Shown: positions 42,201-55,684 of the stretch, one piece after another | How positions within the stretch are numbered: the stretch's first letter is position 1 | Layout of the letters: every line of letters starts with the position of its first letter | From: Symsagittifera roscoffensis | Taxonomy: Eukaryota > Xenacoelomorpha > Acoela > Convolutidae | DNA: 64,000 nucleotides | Direction of reading: 5' to 3' | Assembly (NCBI RefSeq): GCF_963678635.1 | Contig: NC_087066.1 | Coordinates: 2,017,745-2,081,744, forward strand | The notes under the pieces: model-generated | Database searches by the model: none | Told to the model about the DNA's origin: nothing | Seen by the model: the letters and a program-made list of their open reading frames with translations, nothing else | Translations under genes and position numbers: made by a program

Positions 42201-45200
42201 CAGAAATAGAAGCTATTCCAACAACCGTAATAACTATCCAAATAATAGATCACGGAATAACTCATACAACAGATCAAATTAACATAGATCAAATAACAAT
42301 CAACACAATAGATCGAGAAATAATTCACAAAATCGAAACTCCAGTTACAATAATAGATATAGAAATTACTCCCAATCACCTCATAGGAATAATAATAGTT
42401 ATCCCAATTCTCAGCACAGACATAGAAGCAATACACTAAAACACCAAAGACAAATTAACCAAGTACAAACAAACGAAGAAATAACTCAAGACCCCCCAGG
42501 TATAGATAACACAGAAAATATCGAATTACAAGTAAATCACATTAATTGCGAATCAACAGACAGTGAAAGCGATACAGATAATAATATCTTAATTAACATG
42601 ATAACTGTTGATAATGACTATGAATCAATCACATATGAAGAACCTTTCAGTTCACACATATATGAAAATGAATTAGAACTCCTTAATAATTATTATTTAA
42701 GACCGAATAATTATAGTACACAAACCACCCAGGAATTACACAGAATTCACATGGAAAATTCATTTGACAAAGACAAAGCAAAAAACCTAACTACAAATCG
42801 CATATATCAGAACATTCAAAAAGAACAGCCACGAGAAAAAATTTGGACAATCCCATTTCTCCTAGAAAGCCCAAAAACAAAGAATTTCAACCACCAGATC
42901 TTGAAATTGATTTTTTAATCGATTCAGGCGCAGAATCAAATATCATCAATATTCCTACATGGAATGAAATCAAATTATTACACCCAAGTTTAAAACCTTT
43001 AGAAACATCTAGCAAGTTAGCAAGAGCACAAGGATCAATGTTAACGAACTATGGAAAAATCCAATTATTCCTTGTTCCCACAAGAACAATGGAACAAAAT
43101 AAAAATCTAAACAAGCCATTCAAACAAACATTTCATATCACTGATATTAAGAACAATATCATAGGCATACCATTTATTACTAAGTATATACCAACCATAA
43201 ATATTTTAAATAATAAGTTACACATAAAAGACAAATATACAAAAATAAAGAACACCGCTTTAACATTTTTCCAAAGATTAAACAAACAACCACCACTTTT
43301 CTCCAAACTCTACCCAATTTATAATCAAGAACGAAGACACCTGAAACCACTATCAGGAACTGTCTATAAATTCTTCATAAAACAAGTTCACCAGTATAAC
43401 ACAAATCAAAATAAACAACAACTCTTTATGTCAGATTTCGAATTCAGACCAATTCACAAATTTTTCAAAATAACTATATCATCAATAAGATATGAAAAAG
43501 ATATTAATTCAGATAATATTTCACAACGCGTATATAATAATACACCAAATAAAATAACACTACCCCTAGGATTATTAGGATATTGCGAGACAAACGCAAC
43601 AACTTCACCTGTAAAAGAAGTAGCATACAGAGTTAATAATATATTGCAATTACTTGACATTTGCCAATCCAGAATTCTCGATGAAGAATTATCTATAAAT
43701 AATATAATAAGTAATGAAAAAAGAAATACAGACTATTTCACAAAAACCCCATATTTTAAACCAACTTTTGATATAACAAAATATCCAAAAGACCAACAGA
43801 AATTTTTAACTATGTTCAATTTTCAACACTCACAGATAACACAAAGTGAATTTGATAAGCTAGCACAACAGCTTTTAAAATATTCATCAGTTTACGCAAC
43901 ATCAAAATTTGACGTAGGAAAAGTCAGTTCTTCCCTACATCTTCCTTTAAAACCAGACGTAGTTTTCAAAAAACAAAGAGCAAGCAAAGTACCAATTCAC
44001 TTACATGACAAAGTCAACAGATTATTAAATATTTTAGAACAATACGAAATTATATCACAAGTAAATAAAGAAGAACAACCAAAAGGTAACACATTTATCA
44101 ACCCCGTTATTATTTTGGCAAAAGGCGAATCACTAAAGATAATTTTAGACGCCAGATATCTCAATTCACTAATTGACGAATCTAAGTATAATTGGCCTAT
44201 TGAACCCATACAAGTAATTTTAACAAAAATTAACGGAACATATTTCACAACCGCAGACATGAACAGTGCTTACAACCAAATGCCTTTAGACGAACAGTCA
44301 CGACGTCTAACACAATTCGTTATTGGAAGTCAACAATACGAATTCAATCGATTATTCTATGGCATATCCATAGGACCAGCAGCTTTTTCAGCTTTTATGA
44401 GCAAAATTTTTAGACCACTAATACTAAAGAAAAATGCAATCACATATTTAGATGATGTCTTCATGCAATCGCAAACTTAAGACGAAATGTTTACAATTTT
44501 AGAGCAATATCATAAAATTCTTCAGAACAAAAATCTGAAGGCAGCCCCAGATAAATCACATTTCTTCCTAACACGAGTAAAATTTTTTAGGACATAACAT
44601 TGAACGAAACACTATTACTCCATTAATATCACGCATTGACGCAATTCAAAAACTCCAGCCACCAACATATAAAAAGAAAATCTAAGAATTCCTCGGAATG
44701 TTAAATTTCTTGAGCAAATACGTTTACAAAATGCAGCTATACTTAAGACCATTTTATAATATCCTCAGACAACAAAATAATTTTGAATGGACCACTGAAC
44801 AACAAACACGATTTGAAGAAATCAAAAAACTGTTAACGGAACAAATATCAAACACAATTCCAGATCCGAACCAGCCATTTTACGCCATGTGCGATGCTTC
44901 AAATTTTGGCATCGGCGCAGCACTATTACAATCACATAGTGGAACAAACAAAATGAATCTTATATCAGCAAATTCACGACTTTTTACTCAAGCCGAAGTA
45001 CGACTCTCCACAACAATGAGAGAGTGTACAGCTATAACTTATACACTTACAGAATACGAATTTCTAATCCTTGGATCAAAACATTCAACAGTTTTATTCA
45101 CAGATCACAAACCAATTATATTTCTTTTTACACAAAAGTCAAATCCAAATCATAGAGTATATAGATTTCAACTAATTCTAATGAAATTCCCAAACTTACA

Positions 45201-47465
45201 CATAGTTTGGACAGCAGGAAAAAATCTTGCATTACCATACACCTTAAGTAGAAATACACCACCAGAACTACCTACACGAAAAACTACAGTTGAAATACCA
45301 AACTTTAAATTCTATCTTGCAAAAGACGAGACATCACCCAGATTAGAATGCAAATACGCAGTAAAAACTGATATTGACCAAACGCAAATAAAATCTACAA
45401 CATTTTCCACTTTATCTAGATTGTCAAAATAATCACTACGAAGTTGATTTATTAGGTACATCAACATTCAAACCTATTGCACACTCACAATGGGTAACAG
45501 ATAGTACAAAACAAAAGAAAACCAAACAACAATCTCATAAAAAAGATCTTTTTCCACTAATTGAAAAAGAAAACTTAACTGATAAAATAAATTTATCAGG
45601 ACCACAAGTTAAAGACACAAAATATACTATCAACCAAGTTTTTAACCTTCGCGACCCACTTGATACAATCCCTTTATCAAAAACAGAAATTGACAATATT
45701 TTTCTACCACCAACAGAAAAAATCACCCTCAAACTTTTAAAACGATATCAAAATTTGGACCCAGTAATACGACAACTCAAATCATGGCACAAATATAAAA
45801 CAAAACCAGCAAAAGCTGATACTACAATTTTAGGAAACAAAACATTTCTTCGCTATTTCCGAAAATTTAATAACACAACAATAAATGAAAACACTGATCT
45901 TCTAGAATATCAACTAGATGATTTTAAAGTCCCTTGTCTTCCCTTAAGTATGATATTACTAGCATTCAATATCACTCATACACAAAATACAAAAGGACAC
46001 TCCGGATCAGAAAAAACATATTCAAATTTTACACAAAATTTTTACTTTCCAAACGCTCCAATTTGGATAAAAGTATTATGCAAGGATTGTATAATATGTC
46101 AACTAAACAAACCTTACCCAAATCAGAAACAAATAGCACATAAACAAGATTTTAAAGGACAAAGTCTATACTTTAATCACAGAATATCATTTGACACAAA
46201 AGGACCAATTTCCCCATCCTCAGAAGGAAACTCATACATTATGGTCATTGTTGACGCATTTACACATTATGTAGCACTCAACCCAGTACCACATTGTAAT
46301 GCTTATTACGCTTACACAACACTTTACGAACATTGGATAGCAAAATTTGGATTACCAGAAATTCTAGTAACAGACAACGGTACGGAATTCATTAATAATG
46401 AAATAATCACACTGTGTCACCTGTACAACATAAAACATAAACCACGTACATCTCATGCACCTTGGACAAATGGATTAGTCGAAGGTATGAATCGTTCTTT
46501 ACAGGAATACCTTAGATGTATCGTAAATGGAAATGATACAAAATACACAGAATGGTCAACAGATGTAAAATTATTCCCATTAGCATACAATTCACAAAAA
46601 AAAGACAACCTTAGGAATGTCACCATATGAAATGGTTTTTAACCAAAAACCAAGAAAACCAATAATGTTCACAGCAAATGCACATAAAAATGCACAAGGA
46701 CATTGCAAACCGACTAAAGATTCAATATGCTATAACCTACCATTACATACACATGATGAAGATCATTTTCATCACCCACAAATTCTCAAATTAGCCTCCG
46801 GTGCACACACCGGATGAATTTTAAACAGAGATAAAAAACATAACGAAATCTACCAAAAAGTAACAAAGAAATTGTTACAACGACAAAATATTAATCACCA
46901 ATTTAATCAACGACTTACGCCAGCCACCGATTTAAAAATAGGAACATTTGTTTTAATACCAAATTTTCAAACACAAAAAGGAATCTCTAAAAAACTGCAA
47001 CCACTCAGAAAAGGACCCTACCAAATAATTGATAAACCAACTGAAGTCACATATAAACTTATAGACACAACAAAAAAAGAAATTGTTCAACACAGAAACA
47101 ATCTATTACCTTATCATCCGAAAGAATACGCTTTACGCGAACTAACTCAACTATATTCTTTCACTGGTTTAAAAGTTATTCAAAATAACACACAAACAGA
47201 GCCAATATTAAATGAAACTAATAAAAATCAACACACACAAATTCAACAACAAAACAGAATTCACAAAGACGTAAACACATTAGATTCAAATAATGCAACA
47301 AAAGAAAGAAAAAAGAGAAAAATGATAGAAAAAATCTTGCCACAAGAACAGAAAGAAAAATCTACACATAGAGAGTCATCAAGACTTAGAAACCAACCAC
47401 GTAAAAACTATAAAACATTCATCCCACAATCTAAAATATTAAAGAAAGTTGAATTTCAAAAATGA
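39245..47465 (+). pseudogene. gag-pol: gag-pol of element 2, multiply broken
   Basis: Homologous over its whole length to 12576-20798. The codon matching element 1's TGA is TGT (39338-39340). Lesions include TAA 39809, a 1-nt loss near 40204, TGA 40876, TAA 42085 and 42280, a 1-nt loss near 42867, TAA 44478, a 1-nt gain near 44585, TAA 44683, a frameshift near 45400, a 1-nt gain near 46600, and TGA 46815. The CCHC knuckle, DSGA protease, YLDD and integrase D/E blocks are still recognisable in separate open segments (40879-42087, 42843-44480, 44698-45432, 45755-46630, 46872-47465). The last RNase H aspartate is replaced by tyrosine (ALPYTLSR). The gene is inactive. Confidence 0.9.
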
Positions 47466-48315
47466 AATCATTTTTGCCCTTCACACATTTTCACCTTCAT
47501 ATTCATCTCAGACATTTTAACTTCCATATTTTTCAAATAACATGCTGAAATAAACACAAAGATTCTAGTTCAAAATTAACCAATAAGATTCACTCAAAAT
47601 CCACCACTTCCGAATCTCTAAATATCAACCTCTTAGCAGATAAACATTAATCTCCAGGCATATCTGTAACTATAACTTTACAACCTCCAGGTCAAAAATA
47701 AGCAACTCGATAAATTTTGACAACTAAAATAAATATCACGATAATATTACAACCCTCCCCTATCTAATAACCCAAAGATTAACAATATTTTCCCAAATTT
47801 ACCCTCCAAAACCCCTCAACCAAAAATGGCAAATTAGCCTAGAGAAAAAATGAACCATGATCATTTAGCATAAAGTACAATTTTCTCAAAAAAATCCCAG
47901 ATTACCCACCATATAAAAATAAAGTCAAGAAGACCTCCCAAGCACCATAAAATCAGCCTCCAACAATTTTTCAAGAAACTCAACCCACTTGTCAAAAAAC
48001 CAAAAAATAATCAGACCACACTTGAACATAGCCCCAGCAGTTCAAAAAATATTCGACAAAAAAATCATTTTCTCAAATGCTTCTTTTCTCTACAGTTCTC
48101 TTCATAAAAAATCTACTCCTAAACCTTTTCTTCAAGTTTTCTCATTTCTAAATTTTTCATCATAATTTGTATTGACATTTTTGAATTTTTCATAGTACTT
48201 CTAATAATTTACTTTCACATAACTTAGATTTTCTACACCCTATACGCCCTATATTCCCATTGTTCCCTACTCATTGACCACATATACAGGTACGATAATT
48301 TCAAAACCAATTTAA
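47466..48315 (+). other. pol-to-ORF D spacer of element 2, with broken ORF C
   Basis: Counterpart of 20799-21626. The ATG matching ORF C is at 48077, but the frame stops after 24 codons (TAA 48149) and again later. Sequence blocks such as CTCCAGGCATATCT and the GGTACGAT before ORF D are preserved. Confidence 0.5.
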
Positions 48316-48504
48316 ATGATACGAACAATTTTTAGTAGAACAGATATTTTTCTCCTATTCATAATCTTCCTCACATTTGTAACATCCCTAATTATGACAA
48401 TATGTAAATGTATAAGAAAGGCAATAGTAACATTCGCATTAGCCACGATTCTTTTGATTCTATTCATTGAAGAATATTATAACAAACATAAATCTTCTCA
48501 CTAA
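48316..48504 (+). CDS. ORF D of element 2
   Basis: A 62-aa intact homolog of 21627-21812 with the same MIRTIFSRTDIFLLF start, basic turn 'CKCIRK' and tail EEYYNKHKSSH. The second membrane segment is LALATILLILFI-like rather than poly-Phe, showing that hydrophobicity rather than exact sequence is kept. Its ATG sits in TAAATGA, as in element 1. Confidence 0.65.
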   Translation: MIRTIFSRTDIFLLFIIFLTFVTSLIMTICKCIRKAIVTFALATILLILFIEEYYNKHKSSH

Positions 48505-49626
48505 GTTGTACAATATTGCAAACACACTTTCAAAATTGCTAACCAAACACCCCCAAATCAGTCTTCACCGACAACTTCCCAAGAAAATCCAACAGTACCG
48601 ACAACTACCCAAAACCCGCAAACATCCACACGAATTTCATTTCAAGATAACCCATACACTTTTGAACGACACACTCCCTTATCTGAACCCCTAGAACCAG
48701 TTCAAAGACAAGCATCACTAAGCGAACCAACATATAATTTATACCCTACACTTCAACAAGACTTAAACCGAATCCGACACCTTAGCCAAAATCAAAACAC
48801 AATCGAAGTAAATAGACAGATCATTCATCCAAGAAGAAATGAAAATTCCAAACTCCTAGAATTACCTTTAGTATACCCCAATCTCCAACTCCATCAATTT
48901 CAGAAAACTCTAGTATAACGCTCCCAGATACACCAACGCTAACTCCCAACATTCACTCAGAACATTTAGGATCAACACCAACCTCAGCACAAATACGTGA
49001 AAACCCTTTTAACCAACCTAACACAAACGAACGTCTAACCCCATTGGGCAACACAATCCTACTCACAAGGAGAACCTAACTTAGTCAATGACCCAATAGA
49101 TACTTCGTCAGAAACAACATTTTCTTCTCTACCAGAAACACTATCACTTCCATCAACACCATCCCTAAGTCAAATTTCACCATCAATTTTCCCTTTAAAT
49201 ATCTCACACGATATTGAAACTAGATATAGTGAACAACCTACAAATATACCCCTCAGATTAGATTGGAATACATTTGTAGCACCCCCTCCATTGTTAGGAC
49301 AACATAACAAAAGCCACCGACTACACAGTTGGGCACTTAACAGATTACAATACAGACAAGATATCCACGAAGATATCCGAGAACATAACGTACAAATATT
49401 AAATCAAAACAGCCTTCAACTGAAGTTTGAAATTACAGTTAAACTCAATAATATCGTTCAACATCCTTATCCACTAAGCCCCTCAAACATTACAGCTCAA
49501 ACACTACCACCACCATTTATTACAACAGAAGTAATATATAAATACGACAGATATACAAAAACTACAATCGGATATATAACATTTTATAACCCATATTCAG
49601 GACTATCGTACACATGTATATTTTAA
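48505..49626 (+). pseudogene. ORF E of element 2, frameshifted
   Basis: Protein-level homology to 21818-22954 from AATCAGTCTTCACCGAC onward. It has a 1-nt deletion near 48850 and further indels before the C-terminal domain, which is open again at 49291-49626 (WALNRLQYRQDIH through GLSYTCIF). It also lacks an early ATG. The first part follows directly and in frame after the ORF D stop, unlike element 1. The 13-nt overlap with env is retained. Confidence 0.7.
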
Positions 49627-52202
49627 GGATATTAATATTTCTACACATCTTTTATCTTATATTTTCCGAACAAAACACAAATCCATCTCCTCGCACAGGA
49701 CCTCAAGACTTACTAGTAACACACTATGATTGAGAAGAAAACGAACAAAAAACATTACAAAAGTACGCAATAAATCAAATATCACAATGCAAAACAGAAC
49801 CACAAGCTGTAGAAACTGCAAATATAATGGCAACACTATACTCAAAAGCCCGAGCAACAACAGTCACCGGATATAAATTTACAGCAACATTTTCCGAAAA
49901 GAAAGTCCATTGCTCACAAGTTTCAAACGGAAATAAAAACAGACTTGACCACGAATCACTTTACCAAAGTATTATTGAAAGACTTTTACATCTCAATCCC
50001 GATGATGGTAAAGTCGAATTACACAGGTTATACCTCACAAATAACAAGCACTCAGACAGACAAATAGTACACTTCCATGTCTTTAGCGATTCTGTACACC
50101 AAGCAGAACTTGAACGCTATCAAATTAGACGACAAAACCCATTCAATGGCGCACACGGACGTTTAACTTATGACCCCGACGATAAACATTGGATACCAAA
50201 CATTGGAATAAACGACACCTCAAATTATAAAGCAGATACAAAAAATAGAGGATACCAAAAAATAATGTTTTTTGATTGGAAAATACAACTGGAAAAAATA
50301 CAACTCACAGGAGATTTAGAAGATAACACAATGATCTATCAAGGAATTCGATTACCTTGCACAAATGATCAAGGATATTGTGATCCTACAACAAGAACCC
50401 AAGCAACAATTGTTTGGTTTCCCGAATATACATGCACAACATTTCAAGTAGCAAGAATACACGCTAGAATGATACCATTTCATGAAAAATATTTCATTGA
50501 ATCCATCCCATATGAACAAGTAAACACACTTCACAAACGAAGTTATAATTTCAACAATCTAAATAATATAGAAAACAAATTAACACGTTTTCAAATCTAC
50601 CAAGAAACAGAATTTGCATGTAAATACGCAAACCCACTCTACAAAACACAATACTCCGAAAAACTTGTCGGATACGAACAAGGTTTCGATATGACCACTG
50701 GAAAACTCAAAGTAGACCCACACGCAACAGCAAAATATAAATATGACGGAAAACCCTACACCCCAGTTAATTTTCAAAACTCTATCAGTCAACCAGGTGG
50801 AAAATTAACACCAATTGACAGAAAAAGTACACGATTACAAGAACTATCACTTATGAACACAACATACTTTGGAAACATACATTATGACATTCATTTAGAT
50901 ATGAAATTAGACTACACAAATAGTAGAATTTTTCAAGAAATGTCACTTTCTGAATTAGAAACACTACATCAACTATGCGAACTAGAACGAACACAAATAT
51001 TGCAATCACTTGCATTAGCAGTATTAAAAATACCCTATGCAGGATATTTATTATCAGGAAACAGATCAAACTTTCTTGATTACGAAGGAAACATTTTATG
51101 GTTTTATACTTGCACTAAAAAAGTATCACCATTATACGTTTTTGAAGACAAACGTTGCTATAAAAGGATACCCATATTCTATAAAAACAAAGTACACTTT
51201 GTCGACACACTCTCAAGAAGAACATTTTTTTGGGATACCGCAGTCCCATGTGGATCAGAAAATAGCCACAATGTAGTACAACTAAATCCAGACGAAGATA
51301 AATACTACCTATTAACACCATACCCTACATTAATGCAACCACTCAAAAAGTTTTCACCAGAAAGCATAAGAGCCATTGCTCGAAACCCCAATATAGATCT
51401 ACAATCCATTGGAATTTATTCTAAATCTGATATACAACACCATATTAGAACACAACAATTCCAAGAACTACTCACAAAATTGGACACTATACACAGACAA
51501 TCAATTGATCAAAATTTAAGAAAACTTGCAGAAACGGCAGGATTTGCAGACATATACACTCAAGATTACAGCGGATATTTTACAGATATTAAAGATTATA
51601 TATATTTAAACGGCGAAAAATACAGGCCACAAGATATTTCACCCATAAATTTTTTCAGTTTTGTAACCCTAAAAAACGAAATACTCGCTTTTCTAGGATG
51701 GCCCTACTACATCTTAGAACGATTGACTATCTTATACGCTATGTTTAACTTTATAGGATTTCTTTTCTCACTACTGAAAGGAATCTATAATACATGCGCT
51801 ATACACACACAAGTCAACCGCCAAGCAAGTGTAGCACGCATATTATTTGCAGGATTTTTTGGAATATTTTCATCATCCATAAACAAAATACTTCTAGACG
51901 CACAAATCAAAGAATATAATACAAAACTAGCCACAAGACCAAATACATATGACGAAGAACACAATAACGTAGATACAACACCTACAGCACCACAAAATCA
52001 TCCCTTATCCCTAGTCCCCAGAAATTTTCGAAATTTAGCAATCGCAAATAATTCCAATTTTCGACCACATTCAATACACAGCCCTATCCAACATATAACG
52101 ACAAATCATTTACAAAATGATAGTACATACGAACAAATTATAGAACAACCCCACACCACCACTTTTCAATCTCAAAATAATCATTTTTTTAGCACACGAT
52201 GA
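49614..52202 (+). pseudogene. env: env of element 2, one nonsense codon
   Basis: Homologous throughout to 22942-25560. The frame from ATG 49614 is open except TGA at 49731-49733 (codon 40), where element 1 has a cysteine codon. From 49827 on, 791 codons are uninterrupted and include the conserved cysteines, the C-terminal membrane segments and the polar tail. With one stop, decay is much less than in gag-pol. The ATGA overlap with ORF F is preserved. Confidence 0.85.
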
Positions 52203-54007
52203 GCCGACAACTTGGATCCCTCCACCGTTCAAATTCCCACCCAGCAAATCTCCAAAACCCAGTTCCCATTATACCACTTTTCGCTTTTCCCCCACCTGAT
52301 TTCGTAAATAACATACCATCCAGCACGAGTTCAGACACTAACTCAGACGCTTCAGTGTTTCGCACAATTTCACAATTTAATAATTCAGACCTTGAAACTC
52401 CCGACGAATTTGCCAACTCCGAACCCTCTCCTTCCATTTATTCCCAAACCAACCCCTCTACTTTTTCGCAACCCCCTTTCCGACCCATCAATGTCAGTCA
52501 ACCACTACCATCCCTTTCCACTCCCTCTTATGCATCCCAAGTTGCCCCAACATATAGTTCATCCACTTCAAACCGTTCAGCTAACAATTCCCCAGATATT
52601 CCACAAATTTCCCCAGAACTAGATAATTATATAACACTCCAACAACAAATGATCCATCCACACACCCTTACCATAAATCACCTATCCTCCATGACAACAT
52701 CATCCGGCCCACCAACACCAACACCACTATCTGAATATACCCAATCTTTAACACAATCATCCACCTCCACAGAATCATCAACTAGCACTAATAGAGCTTA
52801 TCGCACTTTCAAAAGAAAATTCCCAAATCATCCCTTCACGACTAAACCAGGCACAGCTAAGGAATATATTGATCATCCGAAACATAAAAATACCAACCAA
52901 TTTCTACAAGCTAACCTACCATCATTCCCTCAGTACACCTTAAATACACCTACCACTAATGACGACATCACGAATTTTGTCGACGAATATGTCTTAATGC
53001 CAACACTTCATTGGACATCATACTATCACTATACTAACCCCCTTTACTTACCACTATATAATACCACAACAGATAACGAACAATGTAAAAATATGCTATA
53101 CAGACTAACAACAGCACTAACACTACAACAATTCACATATGTAGGATTCAAAAAGTTACTAAAAGAATACACCGCATCCCGCGCTAACGACTTCACTATT
53201 GAATATTACAATCACGACATCATACGCCCTAACCAAGACCTATTTTTAGATGATGACCGCTTTGCTAACCCACAACTAACAGAAAATTTCTTCATCTCCA
53301 CACCATATATATTTACACTTAATATTTTTGATAAAAAACACGACCACATCATTTCAGAAGCCCTCATTAATACACAAGGCTATCAAAGCTTCCAAGATAA
53401 ATTTGATTTATTCACACTAACCTTTCACCTCCTTACACCGCAGGAACGAGATCCGCACTGCTCCCACGATATTAAGTTACGCACTAAACAAACACATACT
53501 TATACCTATTATCGTTTTATTCAAAATCACTTCCATCTACACACACCTTCACGACAACCCCACCATTGTTTTCAATTCATTAACTCAAAATACTCATCAC
53601 CGTTTTTCCTTAATTTCACTTATTGTATCAAAAATACTAACCTTCACGGCATCCTCCGTAACTACGATCCCGTCCACCAAATGTATATATTTTGCCCCAT
53701 CATCAATGCTTTCCAGGACAAAGAATCCCGACCCTTCCTCATCCCGCAGGAATTCCTACAACCCATCGAAATCCCAATCCTTGAATTTATACATAACACT
53801 AGATATAACCACAAACTTTATAACTTAATTCAAAACACACCTCATGAATTTGCAGTCGGCACCGAAGAACTAAATATCATCAAAGCTTTTCAATTGCTTT
53901 GGCCACTGCTCGAAACTAAAAATATCATTCGTATATTAGCTAAATTACTAACATCATCAGAACTAATTCAAGACCTCTTTCCCCACGGCTTTTTCCCTGA
54001 AGATTAA
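52199..54007 (+). CDS. ORF F of element 2
   Basis: A 602-aa intact homolog of 25557-27350 beginning MSRQLGSLHRSNSHP. The low-complexity N-terminal region has drifted and contains indels, while the C-terminal 400 residues align closely (YVLMPTL, LDDDRFANPQ, LHGILRNYDP, LLWPLLETKNIIRILAKLL). An intact frame of this length in an otherwise damaged element argues for recent selection or for donation by recombination. Confidence 0.8.
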   Translation: MSRQLGSLHRSNSHPANLQNPVPIIPLFAFPPPDFVNNIPSSTSSDTNSDASVFRTISQFNNSDLETPDEFANSEPSPSIYSQTNPSTFSQPPFRPINVSQPLPSLSTPSYASQVAPTYSSSTSNRSANNSPDIPQISPELDNYITLQQQMIHPHTLTINHLSSMTTSSGPPTPTPLSEYTQSLTQSSTSTESSTSTNRAYRTFKRKFPNHPFTTKPGTAKEYIDHPKHKNTNQFLQANLPSFPQYTLNTPTTNDDITNFVDEYVLMPTLHWTSYYHYTNPLYLPLYNTTTDNEQCKNMLYRLTTALTLQQFTYVGFKKLLKEYTASRANDFTIEYYNHDIIRPNQDLFLDDDRFANPQLTENFFISTPYIFTLNIFDKKHDHIISEALINTQGYQSFQDKFDLFTLTFHLLTPQERDPHCSHDIKLRTKQTHTYTYYRFIQNHFHLHTPSRQPHHCFQFINSKYSSPFFLNFTYCIKNTNLHGILRNYDPVHQMYIFCPIINAFQDKESRPFLIPQEFLQPIEIPILEFIHNTRYNHKLYNLIQNTPHEFAVGTEELNIIKAFQLLWPLLETKNIIRILAKLLTSSELIQDLFPHGFFPED

Positions 54008-54088
54008 GATAAGTATATTTAAATTATATTCACTAATGAATATAAAGTTACTAACCACTCTTGATAAAGTTTCATTTCATTTTTCTAG
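54008..54088 (+). other. Counterpart of the post-ORF F intron
   Basis: TACTAAC at 54049-54055 and TTTTTCTAG ending at 54088 match element 1, but the donor reads GATAAGT right after the stop codon. It is either a dead donor or a non-canonical GA-AG type. Confidence 0.4.
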
Positions 54089-55182
54089 CCCTCTCACCAC
54101 CATCATCTGCAAAAAGAAAAAAGACAAAAAATAGAAAATTTTTAAGAAACTAGAATTCATCAAACTTAATTGCTAAAACAATTTTGATAAAACAATTTCC
54201 ATAATCTAAACTCTTCGCACTACATAATGTCTTAAAATTCATAAAAATGTAATACAATAATCTATAAATTTTTCCCCACCAAGCAGTAAACTTACTTACG
54301 ATGAAAATTTATAACTTCAAATTCCCCCAAATGTTGTAAAATTCAAAATCCAAGCAGTAAATTTATAAATTGTTAAAGCAGTACTAACCTTTTCTTTCAT
54401 TCGCACAACAATTCTATCCAAACTCGCACAACTCGCCCACGAAGAATTGTTCAAAATAATGATTTTGTGTTCCAAGCTTTCAATAACAACAACTCTCACT
54501 AATGATAACAAGTTTCCAACTTTCCTTTAACCCGGTTGGAATGGAATTATACACTATACTAAACTAACCAACGCAAATGACTGAACACCACAAATCATAA
54601 AAAAACAGCATGAATAAGAAAAGAACACCAACGGTACTCAAACCGGATTAACCCAGCTTAAAACTGGATAATTTATTCTTTTGAAGACTATTACAAAGTC
54701 AACGAAAGAAATATTAAAACACAAAAAAGTCGAAAGACAAACCCATACCAAAAACAATTCGATTTTTGAAAAAAGGACACAACCATAAACAACATAAGAA
54801 AACCCAGAAAAACCCACCATACAATGTTAACACAGAACAGGACCCCTCAAAGAAACAGCACGAAATCATACTCCCACTCCTGGCCTAACCCACCAGAGAG
54901 GACGTCCTGAGCATGCTCTATAGCCGGCCTAACCCACCACGCTACACCACGCTTTGTGACCACACCTTTATTTTTAATAAGAGGTACTCAAGGCTGAGTA
55001 ACTCTTCAAAATAATTGAACTAAAATAAAAAGCTTTTGTGAAAACAATTAACCAAAATCATAACTAAAAAACAATTAACAAAAATTATAAAATGTAAATC
55101 ATAGTATGCAGTAAATAGATCACACACAACAACAAAGACGAACATCCAAAGACTAGACGACCCTATCACGACCTGAACAAGA
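54089..55182 (+). other. Structured 3' region, element 2
   Basis: Counterpart of 27441-28515 with the same conserved blocks (CCCGGTTGGA, CCGGATTAACCCAG, CCTGGCCTAACCCACCAG and GGACGTCC, and the TACTC...GAGTA stem-loop). No long frame. Confidence 0.5.
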
Positions 55183-55416
55183 ATGGCTACCAATCACAAC
55201 CGACATGCCGCACACAATCACAACTCAAAGAATTTAGAGTACGACTTGACTTCGCAGCAAAGGACTTCATTGAATCAGACCAATGACCACCTCGATGTTC
55301 AAGTATACGTACAGATCCGAGTAACAGGGAATCCCTTCCAAGCACGAATTTCACGTCATTCCCAGACGAGGTTGATCACAAACAACCCCCCACAAATGCA
55401 AGCAGAAATGACATAG
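55183..55416 (+). CDS. ORF G, small 3' ORF
   Basis: A 77-aa open frame, MATNHNRHAAHNHNSK..., including 'LEYDLTSQQRTSLNQ' and 'LDVQVYVQIRVTG'. The region aligns with element 1 at 28516-28749, where a TAG breaks it. The basic, polar product has no recognised domain. Conservation is high at the nucleotide level too, so an RNA element overlapping a chance frame cannot be excluded. Confidence 0.4.
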   Translation: MATNHNRHAAHNHNSKNLEYDLTSQQRTSLNQTNDHLDVQVYVQIRVTGNPFQARISRHSQTRLITNNPPQMQAEMT

Positions 55417-55684
55417 CAGAGCATTTTGGATTCTGGAACTAAAATGATTTCATTCATTGGGGATCACATCCGTTGTTGAACGACAACAGAAGATTAACCT
55501 CATGTCCCTAACTTCAGCGTCCTGGACATTCCTTAAGGCATTGGTTCTAGTCAAGGACCTCTCTTCTCCAGAAAACGAGAAAAAAAAGAAAATGATGTTC
55601 GCCACATACCAACGTTCATCATCCATCCTTCAATTGCAGAAGAAAAGAGATAAAACTCAAAAAGTTCTGTAAACCCCGGATGGG
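55417..55684 (+). promoter_or_regulatory. Pre-LTR segment, element 2
   Basis: Ends CCCCGGATGGG before the 3' LTR, as in element 1. A purine run, GAGAAAAAAAAGAAAATGATG-like (about 55578-55595), lies 90 nt upstream. Confidence 0.5.

Noticed and set aside
12675-49733. Altered genetic code with UGA read as cysteine
   Set aside because: TGA replaces Cys codons at 12675 and 49731, which looked suggestive, but other TGAs replace Trp and Ser codons (46815, 40876), TAA stops are equally common in element 2, and env and ORF B end in TGA.
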